Source: Pseudomonadota bacterium
GTDB taxonomy: Bacteria; Pseudomonadota; Alphaproteobacteria; Rhodobacterales; Rhodobacteraceae
Direction of reading: 5' to 3'
Assembly (NCBI GenBank): GCA_020161615.1
Contig: JAIUPD010000012.1
Coordinates: 1 to 64,000 of the forward strand
DNA: 64,000 nucleotides
Positions 24,826 to 32,643 of the stretch are shown here, one piece after another. A program made the translations under genes and the position numbers. Numbering within the stretch: position 1 is the first letter of the stretch; each line of letters begins with the position of its first letter. The notes below the pieces were generated by a model. That model worked only from the letters and a program-made list of their open reading frames with translations, was not told the DNA's origin and ran no database searches.

Positions 24826-25470
24826 ATGGGGAGCAGGCCTTGCATCAATGCGACAAACAATGCTGTCCTGGGTGGCATACTATTTCTGGCGGGAACGAGT
24901 AGATTGTCAGACCAATCAATCGAGATAGATCTCGGCGACGTAACGCGAACAATGCACCCGCTGCCTTCGGTCGGCAGGATCCCCATCTTTCCAGCGTTTG
25001 AAGATTACTTGTTCATGGTCTCGGATATCTGTTCCGCTGTCGGTATTGATTGCGACTTCATCGCTATGAACGGTGAAATACACAACGCCATCGCTTATCG
25101 TGGGGAATTTGGCGAGCGGATCATCGTATACGAGCGGCGGTTCAGCCCAACCATTGGATACGATGGTGCTCAGGTCGTAATTGCGCACGAAATGGGGCAT
25201 CATCATTGCGGCCATCTTTCAACCAGAAGCGGGATCGGGTCTCATCAAGCCGAACTCGAGGCCGATGCGTTTATGGGCTTCGCGATGAAAATGATGAGCA
25301 TTCCCTTCGAAAGCATCCAGCGAACTTACGAGCTTTTGGGTATGGGGCCGGAATCAGAAAGTCATCCGTCACTTACAAGAAGACTCGCTGCATCTAGATT
25401 CGGCTATCAAGCTGGTTCCTTGGAAGATGCGTGCAATATTTCAATCAACGAGGGGTCAAAAATAGCATGA
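24826..25470 (+). CDS. Putative zinc metallopeptidase (HExxH...ExxAD), lower G+C
   Basis: 214 residues. HEMGH at 121-125 is a gluzincin zinc site, and ELEAD at 143-147 gives the third ligand glutamate, as in M48-like peptidases. A short hydrophobic stretch (AVLGGILFLAG, 13-23) may be a signal or anchor. Three 60-base lines counted by hand give 48, 50 and 58% G+C, against 68% for a line of the next gene, so transfer is likely. It begins 8 bases after the hypothetical gene and its TGA overlaps the dihydropyrimidinase ATG (ATGA). I know no role for a protease in pyrimidine breakdown. Confidence 0.72.
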   Translation: MGSRPCINATNNAVLGGILFLAGTSRLSDQSIEIDLGDVTRTMHPLPSVGRIPIFPAFEDYLFMVSDICSAVGIDCDFIAMNGEIHNAIAYRGEFGERIIVYERRFSPTIGYDGAQVVIAHEMGHHHCGHLSTRSGIGSHQAELEADAFMGFAMKMMSIPFESIQRTYELLGMGPESESHPSLTRRLAASRFGYQAGSLEDACNISINEGSKIA

Positions 25471-26921
25471 GCACCGTCATCAAGAACGGCACCATCGTCA
25501 CCGCGGATCTGACCTACAAGGCCGATGTGCTGGTGGAGGGCGGGGTGATCACCGCCATCGGGACGGGGCTGAAGGGCGACAGGGAGCTGGACGCGACCGG
25601 CTGCTACGTCATGCCGGGCGGGATCGACCCGCATACCCATCTGGAGATGCCCTTCATGGGCACCTATTCCAGCGATGATTTCGAGAGCGGGACACGGGCG
25701 GCGCTGGCGGGCGGCACCACGATGGTCGTCGATTTCGCGCTGCCGAGCCCGGGGCAGGGGCTGCTCGACGCGCTGCAGATGTGGGACAACAAATCGACCC
25801 GGGCCAATTGCGACTACAGCTTCCACATGGCGGTGACCTGGTGGGGCGAGCAGGTTTTCAACGAGATGAAGACCGTGATCGAGGAACGCGGCATCAACAC
25901 CTTCAAGCATTTCATGGCCTACAAGGGCGCCTTGATGGTGAACGATGACGAGATGTATGCCTCGTTCCAGCGGCTGGCGGAACTCGGCGGGATCGCCATG
26001 GTCCATGCCGAGAACGGCGATATCGTCGCCGAGATGACGGCCAAGCTGCTGGCCGCGGGCAACACCGGGCCCGAGGCGCATGCCTATTCGCGGCCCAGCC
26101 AGGTCGAAGGCGAGGCGACCAACCGCGCCATCATGATCGCCGACATGGCGGGTGTGCCGCTCTATGTGGTGCATACCTCCTGCGAGGAGGCGCATGAGGC
26201 GATCCGGCGGGCCAAGCAGAACGGCAAAAGGGTCTGGGGCGAGCCCTTGATCCAGCATCTGACGCTGGATGAGAGCGAGTATTTCAACCCCGATTGGGAC
26301 CATGCGGCGCGGCGGGTCATGTCGCCGCCTTTCCGCAACAAGAAGCATCAGGACAGCCTCTGGGCCGGGTTGCAGGCCGGCACGCTGTCGGTGGTGGCCA
26401 CCGACCATTGTGCCTTCACCACCGAGCAGAAACGCTATGGCCTGGGCGATTTCTCGAAGATCCCGAACGGGACCGGGGGGCTTGAGGACCGGATGCCGAT
26501 GCTCTGGACCCATGGCGTCGGGACCGGGCGGCTGACGATGAACGAATTCGTGGCCGTGACATCGACCAATATCGCCAAGATCATGAACATGTATCCGAAG
26601 AAGGGCGCGGTTCTGGTCGGCGCGGATGCGGATCTGGTGGTCTGGGATCCGGCCAAGGAGAAGACGATCAGCGCGGGGACGCAGCAATCGGCCATTGATT
26701 ACAATGTCTTCGAGGGCCAGAGGGTGAAGGGCCTGCCGCGTTTCACCCTGACCCGGGGCAAGGTCGCCGTGCATGACGGCGAGATCCGCACCGAGGAGGG
26801 GCATGGCAAATTCGTGAAGCGCGAGGCCAATGGCGCGGTCAACCGCGCGCTGTCGAGCTGGAAGGACCTGACCGCGCCCCGGCCGGTGGCGCGGTCGGGC
26901 ATCCCGGCGACGGGGGTGTGA
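25467..26921 (+). CDS. hydA: Dihydropyrimidinase (D-hydantoinase)
   Basis: 484-residue cyclic amidohydrolase that opens dihydrouracil or dihydrothymine to the N-carbamoyl acid. Metal ligands: DPHTHLEMPF (HxH, about 60), the carbamylated lysine region KHFMAYKGALM (about 150), VVHTSCEEAHE (about 235) and the aspartate in VVATDHCAFT (about 315). The start MSTVIKNGTIVTAD is standard; its ATG overlaps the stop of the metallopeptidase gene. It is followed by a TGATG overlap with the VOC gene. Dihydropyrimidine dehydrogenase (PreTA/PydA) genes, needed for the first step, are not in the window. Confidence 0.94.
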   Translation: MSTVIKNGTIVTADLTYKADVLVEGGVITAIGTGLKGDRELDATGCYVMPGGIDPHTHLEMPFMGTYSSDDFESGTRAALAGGTTMVVDFALPSPGQGLLDALQMWDNKSTRANCDYSFHMAVTWWGEQVFNEMKTVIEERGINTFKHFMAYKGALMVNDDEMYASFQRLAELGGIAMVHAENGDIVAEMTAKLLAAGNTGPEAHAYSRPSQVEGEATNRAIMIADMAGVPLYVVHTSCEEAHEAIRRAKQNGKRVWGEPLIQHLTLDESEYFNPDWDHAARRVMSPPFRNKKHQDSLWAGLQAGTLSVVATDHCAFTTEQKRYGLGDFSKIPNGTGGLEDRMPMLWTHGVGTGRLTMNEFVAVTSTNIAKIMNMYPKKGAVLVGADADLVVWDPAKEKTISAGTQQSAIDYNVFEGQRVKGLPRFTLTRGKVAVHDGEIRTEEGHGKFVKREANGAVNRALSSWKDLTAPRPVARSGIPATGV

Positions 26922-27361
26922 TGGCGGCGACCCAGGCGGCGCCGTCGCTGGACGGCGTTCTCGAGGCAGCGATCTATGTCGATGATCTCGACGCGGCCGA
27001 GGCCTTTTACGGCGGGCTGCTCGGGTTGCCGGTGGTGCTGCGCCAAGCGGGACGGCATGTCTTTTTCCGCGCCGGTTCGACCATCGTCCTCGCCTTCCGG
27101 GCCGAGGCAACGCGCGAGGCGCCGGCCGCGGACAATGCCCTGCCGGTGCCGCCGCATGGGGCGGAGGGGCCGGGGCATCTGTGCTTCGCCGCCTCGGGGC
27201 CGGATCTGGACCGCTGGGCCGAGGTTCTGGCCGTGGCGGGCGTCGCCATCGAGGCCGATTTCCGCTGGCCCAACGGCGCGCGCTCGGTCTATGTGCGCGA
27301 TCCTGCGGGAAATTCGGTCGAGTTCGCCGAGCCCAAACTCTGGGCGACGGAGGGGGCGTGA
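26921..27361 (+). CDS. VOC-superfamily (glyoxalase-like) protein
   Basis: 146-residue single-chain vicinal-oxygen-chelate protein. The beta-alpha-beta-beta-beta repeats are visible: LEAAIYVDDLDAAEAFYGGLLGLPVV at the start (split after 10-15) and a second half ending SVYVRDPAGNSVEFAEP, where the final glutamate is the usual metal ligand. Its ATG overlaps the dihydropyrimidinase stop (TGATG), so it is translated with that enzyme. VOC proteins include lyases, dioxygenases and binding proteins; the reaction here is unknown. Confidence 0.85.
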   Translation: MAATQAAPSLDGVLEAAIYVDDLDAAEAFYGGLLGLPVVLRQAGRHVFFRAGSTIVLAFRAEATREAPAADNALPVPPHGAEGPGHLCFAASGPDLDRWAEVLAVAGVAIEADFRWPNGARSVYVRDPAGNSVEFAEPKLWATEGA

Positions 27362-27666
27362 TGGCGCGCCGCAAGCCCTTTGCCGAGCGTATGGTTGCGG
27401 CCGTCGGGCAGGGTGACAAGCGCTACCGGACGGAACTACGCTCATGGTGCGCGGCGCTGGGCGGCGGAATCGGGCTGGCGCTGGGGTATCTCTGGGGCGG
27501 GGTCTGGGCGGCCGTGGCGGGTGGCGTGGCGCTGGGAATCGCCAGTGCCTTCGCGCTGCCCGTTTTGCTGCAACTGGGGCTTTTCGCGCTCGGTTGGGGG
27601 GCAATCCTGGGCGCGGTGGCGCTGGTGGCGGCGCTGGTCTGGTGGGCCTGGCGGGCCTGGATGTAG
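27361..27666 (+). CDS. Small inner-membrane protein of unknown function
   Basis: 101 residues. A basic cytoplasmic N-terminus (MARRKPFAERMVAAVGQGDKRYR) is followed by about two to three hydrophobic helices (AALGGGIGLALGYLWGGVWAAVAGG, ALPVLLQLGLFALGWG, ILGAVALVAALVWWAW). The ATG overlaps the VOC stop (TGATG). No family recognised. Lying between the catabolic enzymes and the ABC transporter, it could assist membrane association or uptake, but nothing in the sequence shows this. Confidence 0.72.
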   Translation: MARRKPFAERMVAAVGQGDKRYRTELRSWCAALGGGIGLALGYLWGGVWAAVAGGVALGIASAFALPVLLQLGLFALGWGAILGAVALVAALVWWAWRAWM

Positions 27667-27697
27667 GAAGGGACGGCATGCGAGGGCAGGAGAGCGA

Positions 27698-28492
27698 ATG
27701 CTGGACGTAACGGCAGAGGCGGCGGTGATCGAGGCGCGGGGCCTCAACCTGACGTTCCACACGAACGACGGGCCGGTGCATGCGCTGAAGGATGTCGACC
27801 TGACGATCCGCAAGGGCGAATTTGTCAGCTTCATCGGCCCCTCCGGCTGCGGCAAGACCACGCTGCTCAGGGCGATTGCGGATCTGGAGCATCCCACGGG
27901 GGGCAGTCTGACCGTCAACGGCATGAGCCCCGAGGCGGCGCGCAAGGCCCGTGCCTATGGCTATGTGTTCCAGGCGGCGGGGCTTTACCCTTGGCGCACC
28001 ATCGAGGGCAACGTCCGGCTACCCCTGCAGATCATGGGGTACAGCCGCGCCGAACAGGCCGAACGCGCCCGCAAGGTGCTGGAATTGGTTGAGCTGAGCG
28101 GGTTCGAGCGGAAATTCCCCTGGCAGTTGTCGGGCGGCATGCAGCAGCGGGCCTCGATCGCCCGGGCGCTGGCCTTCGACGCCGATATCCTGCTGATGGA
28201 CGAGCCCTTTGGCGCGCTGGACGAGATCGTGCGCGACCGGCTGAACGAGGAATTGCTGAAGCTCTGGGCGCGGACCGGCAAGACCATCGGTTTCGTGACC
28301 CATTCGATCCCCGAGGCGGTGTATCTCTCGACCAAGATCGTCGTCATGTCGCCCCGGCCGGGGCGGATCACCGATGTGATCGACTCGACCCTGCCGGCCG
28401 GGCGCCCGCTGGAGATCCGCGACAGTCCCGAGTTCATCGCCATCGCGCATCGGGTGCGCGAGGGGCTCAGGGCGGGATACGACGACAACTGA
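27698..28492 (+). CDS. ABC transporter ATP-binding protein (ThiZ/SsuB-like), predicted pyrimidine uptake
   Basis: 264-residue ATPase. Walker A GPSGCGKTT (about 50), Q-loop YVFQAAGLYPWRT, signature LSGGMQQRASIARALA (about 145), Walker B ILLMDEPFGALDE and switch FVTHSIPEA are present. It belongs to the nitrate/sulfonate/taurine/thiamine-precursor ATPase group that pairs with NMT1/THI5-like binding proteins. With two permeases and such a binding protein downstream it forms one importer. Its position after dihydropyrimidinase suggests a pyrimidine or dihydropyrimidine substrate (inference). ATG follows GCAGGAGAGCG. Confidence 0.9.
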   Translation: MLDVTAEAAVIEARGLNLTFHTNDGPVHALKDVDLTIRKGEFVSFIGPSGCGKTTLLRAIADLEHPTGGSLTVNGMSPEAARKARAYGYVFQAAGLYPWRTIEGNVRLPLQIMGYSRAEQAERARKVLELVELSGFERKFPWQLSGGMQQRASIARALAFDADILLMDEPFGALDEIVRDRLNEELLKLWARTGKTIGFVTHSIPEAVYLSTKIVVMSPRPGRITDVIDSTLPAGRPLEIRDSPEFIAIAHRVREGLRAGYDDN

Positions 28493-28552
28493 CCGGCATC
28501 GGAAAACGACCGGCATAAAAGACTGACAATAAAGAAAAGCGAGGGACCTATC

Positions 28553-29074
28553 ATGAAGACTGTTACGCAAGCCCTTGTTCTGTCAGGAGCCATGGCTCTG
28601 ACCGCGGCAGGGGCCGGGGCCCTGGTCCCGCCCGGGGCGACGCAGGGCGGGCGCTCGGGCGAGCTGATCGCCATGGCGACGCTCTTGCCGATGACCGAGG
28701 ATGAATTCACCGAAGCCCAGGCCGCCGGCGGCGCCCGGATCGCGCCGCTCGACGGCACGGCCCCGGGCGAGACGCTGTTCTTCGGCCTTTTCGCGGCGGG
28801 GTTCTCGCTCAGGGACGGGGCGGTCGACATGCATTGCCGGGTGACGCTGGCCACGCCGGACGGCTGGCGCCAGCAGGTCTCGGACGCGCCCTGCGCGAGC
28901 GGCGCCTTCGAGGCCTCGCCGCGCGATGCGTATCTGCTGCTGGGGTTCGATTTCGCCGTGCCGGGCGCGCTGGCGGGGCGGCAGCTGATCGTCACCGCCG
29001 AGGTGGTGGACGAGGTAACGGGCGCCAGCGTGCCCCTGGCCGTGGCCACGACAATCGACCGGGGGGCCGAGTGA
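28553..29074 (+). CDS. Secreted protein of unknown function within the ABC operon
   Basis: 173 residues with a signal peptide (MKTVTQALVLSGAMALTAAGAGA). The mature part is beta-rich and contains two cysteines (MHCRVTL and DAPCASG) that could pair. No domain recognised. It lies between the ATPase and the first permease of the importer, 60 bases after the former with its own AGGGA ribosome site. A periplasmic accessory to uptake is plausible but not shown. Confidence 0.72.
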   Translation: MKTVTQALVLSGAMALTAAGAGALVPPGATQGGRSGELIAMATLLPMTEDEFTEAQAAGGARIAPLDGTAPGETLFFGLFAAGFSLRDGAVDMHCRVTLATPDGWRQQVSDAPCASGAFEASPRDAYLLLGFDFAVPGALAGRQLIVTAEVVDEVTGASVPLAVATTIDRGAE

Positions 29075-29120
29075 CACGAGGCCGACCCCAACCGAAGGCC
29101 GGGTCGGGGAGGGCGCGCGC

Positions 29121-30056
29121 ATGAGTCGCTCGCTTCCCGTCCTGACCGTCACCGCCGTCCTGATCGCGCTGTGGTATCTGGCGGTCATCCCGATGAACGC
29201 GACCTGGGAATACGATCAGGCGCGGCGGGCGGGGTCCGAACTGCCCTTCGCCGAGATGGTCGCGCGCACCATGGCGCAGGAGCGCCCGGTGCTGCCCGCC
29301 CCGCATCAGGTGGTGATCGGCCTTTATGAGCAGACGGTGGGCTGCGATGCGGTGGGACGGCGGATGTGCCGCGAGACGACGCCCCTGACGGTGCAGGGCT
29401 TCGGGCAGCGGGTCGCGGCGGCCTTCACCTCGAACCGCAGCCTTATCTATCACGCCGGGGTCACGCTCAGCGCGACGATGCTGGGCTTCCTGATCGGCAC
29501 CGGGGGCGGGATCCTGCTGGCGATCGGCATCGTCTACAACCGGGCGATGGATGCCTCGGTCATGCCCTGGGCCATCGCCAGCCAGACGATCCCGATCATC
29601 GCGCTGGCGCCGATGATCATCGTCGTCTTGAACTCGGTGGGGATCTCGGGGCTGGTGCCCAAGGCGATCATTGCCGCCTATCTGAGCTTTTTTCCGGTGG
29701 TCGTGGGCATGGTGAAAGGGCTCAGGTCCCCCGATGCGATGCAGATGGACCAGATGAAGACCTGGTCGGCGACTGGCGGGCAGGTCTTTGCGCGGCTCAG
29801 GCTGCCGATGTCGATGCCCTATCTCTTCGCCTCGTTGAAGATCGGCATCGCGGCGGCGCTGGTCGGCACCATCGTCGGTGAATTGCCGATCCAGCAGGGT
29901 GGGCTGGGCGTGAGGCTGCTGTCGGGCAGCTATTACGGGCAGACCATCCAGATCTGGGCCGCGCTCTTTGCCGCGGCCATCCTGGCGGCGGCGCTGGTCG
30001 GCATCGTCGGGCTGATCGAGCGGCGGGTTCTGGCGCGGATGGGGATGAAGCGATGA
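29121..30056 (+). CDS. ABC transporter permease 1 (BPD-type), predicted pyrimidine uptake
   Basis: 311-residue inner-membrane subunit. TM1 is near the N-terminus (LTVTAVLIALWYLAVI). A periplasmic stretch of about 90 residues with two cysteines (VGCDAVGRRMCRE) follows, then the usual permease core. The cytoplasmic EAA-like loop (SATGGQVFARLRLPMSMPYLFASLKI in order, about 215) contacts the ATPase. It overlaps the second permease by four bases (30053-30056). The long loop after TM1 is unusual for ThiX/SsuC permeases. Confidence 0.88.
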   Translation: MSRSLPVLTVTAVLIALWYLAVIPMNATWEYDQARRAGSELPFAEMVARTMAQERPVLPAPHQVVIGLYEQTVGCDAVGRRMCRETTPLTVQGFGQRVAAAFTSNRSLIYHAGVTLSATMLGFLIGTGGGILLAIGIVYNRAMDASVMPWAIASQTIPIIALAPMIIVVLNSVGISGLVPKAIIAAYLSFFPVVVGMVKGLRSPDAMQMDQMKTWSATGGQVFARLRLPMSMPYLFASLKIGIAAALVGTIVGELPIQQGGLGVRLLSGSYYGQTIQIWAALFAAAILAAALVGIVGLIERRVLARMGMKR

Positions 30057-31159
30057 GCGGGCTGATGCAGGGCCGGGGTGCCTGGATCCGTCTGGGTCTT
30101 GCCGTCGCGGTGCTGGCCGCCTGCTGGTGGCCCCGCGCCGCCGGGGCCCAGCCCGGGGACCTTACGCTGGTCGCGCTGACCGCGGCGCTGGCGCTCTCGA
30201 TTCTCGCGCCGGGCTTGGGGCAGGCGGGCAGGGCCGTGGCGCTGCTGGCGATGGGCCTGGCCCTGTCGCTCGCCGGGGGGCCGCTGGCCTTCCAGCAAGG
30301 CGGGGCCGAGGCCGGGGGGTTCTGGGCGGCGGCGATTGCCGTCTGGCTGGGGGCCTGGCTGCTGGTCGCGTTGGTGGCAGAGTTGCCCTGGCGACGCGGC
30401 CCCTGGGGGCTGATCGCGCCCCTGATCTTCGGTGCCACGATCCTCTGGGCCTGGGAAAGCGTCGTGCGGGCGCTGGACGTGCCAAGGGTGATCCTGCCCG
30501 CGCCCTCGGAAATCGCCGCCCGGCTTGCCAGTTCCACCGATACGCTCTGGATCGACCTGGTGCAGACCTTTGGCAGAGGGGCGCTGGCGGGCTTCGCCAT
30601 CGGCTGCGGCTCGGCCTTCCTGTTCGCGCTGGTGGTGGATCGCTATCCCTTCCTCAAGCGCGGCCTCCTGCCCGTGGGCAATTTCCTGGCCGCGCTGCCG
30701 ATCATCGGCACGGCGCCAATCTTCGTCATGTGGTTCGGCTTCGACTGGCCGTCGAAGGCGGCGGTGGTGGTGGCCATGGTCTTTTTCCCGATGCTGGTGA
30801 ACACCGTGCAGGGGCTGGCCGCGACCGAGGCGATGCAACGCGACCTCATGCGCACCTATTCGGCAAGCTGGGGACAGACGCTGCTGCGCCTGCGCCTGCC
30901 CGCGGCCATGCCCTTCATCTTCAACGGGCTGAAAATCTGTGCAACGCTGGCGCTGATCGGGGCCATCGTGGCCGAGTTCTTCGGTTCGCCCACCTATGGC
31001 ATGGGCTTTCGCATTTCGACCGAGGTCGGGCGCTTGTCGCTGGACATGGTCTGGGCAGAAATCGCCGTGGCTGCGGCCCTGGGGTCGGCATTCTACGGCG
31101 TCTGGGCTCTGCTCGAACGGCAGGTGACCTTCTGGCACCCGTCGCAGCGCGGCAGATAA
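30053..31159 (+). CDS. ABC transporter permease 2 (BPD-type), predicted pyrimidine uptake
   Basis: 368 residues. The first 130 or so form four extra hydrophobic helices (for example LALSILAPGLGQAG, VALLAMGLALSLAGG, AAAIAVWLGAWLLVALVA) ahead of the normal permease core. The core EAA-like loop is SASWGQTLLRLRLPAAMPFIFNGLKI in order (about 285). The first permease has no such extension, so the two differ in topology. Four-base overlap with permease 1. Followed by the binding-protein gene after 42 bases. Confidence 0.88.
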   Translation: MSGLMQGRGAWIRLGLAVAVLAACWWPRAAGAQPGDLTLVALTAALALSILAPGLGQAGRAVALLAMGLALSLAGGPLAFQQGGAEAGGFWAAAIAVWLGAWLLVALVAELPWRRGPWGLIAPLIFGATILWAWESVVRALDVPRVILPAPSEIAARLASSTDTLWIDLVQTFGRGALAGFAIGCGSAFLFALVVDRYPFLKRGLLPVGNFLAALPIIGTAPIFVMWFGFDWPSKAAVVVAMVFFPMLVNTVQGLAATEAMQRDLMRTYSASWGQTLLRLRLPAAMPFIFNGLKICATLALIGAIVAEFFGSPTYGMGFRISTEVGRLSLDMVWAEIAVAAALGSAFYGVWALLERQVTFWHPSQRGR

Positions 31160-31201
31160 ATCCGGCCCCGGGAAGGGCCGGCCAACAAGGAGGTTGAACG
31201 A

Positions 31202-32194
31202 ATGACGAAATTTGCATGGGCCGGGATGGCCGCGGCGCTGGGCATGACGGCCGGCATGGCCTCGGCCCAGGATGCGGTGACGCTGCAGCTGAAATGGGTC
31301 ACCCAGGGCCAGTTCGCGGGCTATTACGTTGCCCTCGACAACGGCTATTACGAAGAGGAAGGCCTCGATGTAACGATCCGCCCCGGCGGGCCGGACATCG
31401 CGCCCGTCCAGGTGCTGATGGGCGGCGGCGCCGATGTGATGGTCGACTGGATGCCCTCGGCCCTCGCCGCGCGCGAGCAGGGGGCGCCGGTGGTCAACAT
31501 CGCCCAGCCCGTCGTTCGCTCGGGCCTGATGCTGGTCTGCTGGGCCGATGCGGGCATCACCACGCCCGAGGATTTCCGCGGCCACAAGATCGGTACCTGG
31601 TTCTTCGGCAACGAGATCCCGCTGCTGAACTGGCTGTCGCAGCTGGGCATTCCCACCACCGGCGGCGAGGACGGGGCCGAGATCCTGCGTATCGGCTTCA
31701 ACGTCGACCCGCTGCTGCAGCGCCAGGCCGATTGCGTTACCGCGATGACCTACAACGAATATTGGCAGGTCATCGACGCGGGCGTCACGCCCGAGCAGAT
31801 CGTCGTCTTCCGCTATGAAGATTATGGCGTCGCCACGCTGGAGGACGGGCTCTGGGTGAACGAGGAGAATCTCTCGGATCCGGCCTTCGTCGACCGGATG
31901 GCCCGATTCGTCCGCGCCTCGATGCGCGGCTGGGAATGGGCGCTGGCCAACCCCGAGGCCGCGGCCGAGATTGTGCTCGACAATGACGAGACCGGCGCGC
32001 AGACGCTGGAGCATCAGGTCCGCATGGTGCGCGAGATGGCGGCGCTGACCGAGGGGTCTACCGGCGTTCTGGACGAGGCGGCCTATCAGCGCACGGTCGA
32101 CACGCTCCTGGGCGGCGGCTCGGACCCGGTTATCACCCGGGCACCGGAAGGGGCCTTCACCCATGTGGTGACCGAAGCCGCGTCGATGGAATAA
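31202..32194 (+). CDS. ABC transporter substrate-binding protein (NMT1/THI5-like, ThiY-type)
   Basis: 330-residue periplasmic binding protein with a signal peptide (WAGMAAALGMTAGMASAQ). The NMT1/THI5-like fold is marked by LQLKWVTQGQFAGYYVALDNGYYEEEGLDV in order (about 25-60) and a GGADVMVDWMPSALAAREQG-like pocket region. ThiY proteins bind formyl-aminopyrimidines; in Rhodobacteraceae such proteins beside dihydropyrimidinase are annotated as pyrimidine binders. The substrate here is inferred. A strong hairpin terminator follows 39 bases later, ending the operon. Confidence 0.9.
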   Translation: MTKFAWAGMAAALGMTAGMASAQDAVTLQLKWVTQGQFAGYYVALDNGYYEEEGLDVTIRPGGPDIAPVQVLMGGGADVMVDWMPSALAAREQGAPVVNIAQPVVRSGLMLVCWADAGITTPEDFRGHKIGTWFFGNEIPLLNWLSQLGIPTTGGEDGAEILRIGFNVDPLLQRQADCVTAMTYNEYWQVIDAGVTPEQIVVFRYEDYGVATLEDGLWVNEENLSDPAFVDRMARFVRASMRGWEWALANPEAAAEIVLDNDETGAQTLEHQVRMVREMAALTEGSTGVLDEAAYQRTVDTLLGGGSDPVITRAPEGAFTHVVTEAASME

Positions 32195-32233
32195 GCGGCG
32201 GCGAACCGCCTGCTGTCACCTTACGGACACACT

Positions 32234-32263
32234 GGCCGGGCCCCCCTCAGGGCCCGGTCTTTT
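32234..32263 (+). terminator. Rho-independent terminator of the pyrimidine importer operon
   Basis: Stem CCGGGCCC (32236-32243) pairs exactly with GGGCCCGG (32250-32257) around a six-base loop. Two more pairs including a G-U extend it, and TCTTTT follows. Confidence 0.85.
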
Positions 32264-32368
32264 CATCTGACATCTCAACAGCCTCGGCCAAGTGGGCCGG
32301 ATTCCTGACATTCCCTGAGCATCGGTGAATGAGTCGGTGCATCCCTGGTAGGCACCCGCAGGGTCAAG

Positions 32369-32382
32369 CACAAAATCCTGTG
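32369..32382. promoter_or_regulatory. Candidate NrdR box 1 upstream of nrdJ
   Basis: CACAAAATCCTGTG matches the NrdR box core CACWATATNTWGTG at about 11 of 14 positions, with perfect CACA/TGTG ends. It lies upstream of a candidate promoter. Confidence 0.4.
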
Positions 32383-32401
32383 GAAGCCGTGAAGATTGCC
32401 A

Positions 32402-32430
32402 TTGACCAGACCCCGCGAAATACGTCAGAT
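32402..32430 (+). promoter_or_regulatory. Candidate sigma-70-type promoter of nrdJ
   Basis: TTGACC (32402-32407), a 17-base spacer, then TCAGAT (32425-32430). It falls between the two candidate NrdR boxes, the second lying just past the predicted start of transcription. Confidence 0.4.
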
Positions 32431-32451
32431 TGTGTGGGCCGACAACAGGGC

Positions 32452-32465
32452 CACTAGATATAGTA
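32452..32465. promoter_or_regulatory. Candidate NrdR box 2 upstream of nrdJ
   Basis: CACTAGATATAGTA matches CACWATATNTWGTG at about 12 of 14 positions. The two candidate boxes start 83 bases apart, more than the usual close tandem spacing, which lowers confidence. Confidence 0.45.
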
Positions 32466-32643
32466 AGGCTCGACGAGGCAGGGACAGACGAGCAGAATCA
32501 CAGGCACCCCCCACGACACAGGGGTGACGGACGCGCGGCAGGCGCGTCGCGACAGACTCTGCGGGAGTTCCGGCCAAGCGACCGCGTGATGTAATGCACG
32601 CCCTCGTTGTCTTTGACGCATACAGGACAAAGGGGACAGGTCC

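Larger units (their letters stand above)
32195..32643. other. Intergenic region between the pyrimidine importer and nrdJ
   Basis: 449 bases without a gene. It contains the importer terminator near its left end and the probable nrdJ promoter and NrdR-like boxes in the middle (32369-32465). I looked for a cobalamin riboswitch, given that NrdJ uses B12, and saw no B12-box-like GCCACTG arrangement. The last 130 bases look featureless apart from a GGACAGGTCC ribosome site for nrdJ. Confidence 0.5.

Noticed and set aside
32280-32643. Cobalamin riboswitch ahead of nrdJ
   Set aside because: No recognisable B12-box or conserved core; NrdJ consumes B12 but B12 riboswitches generally control synthesis and uptake genes.
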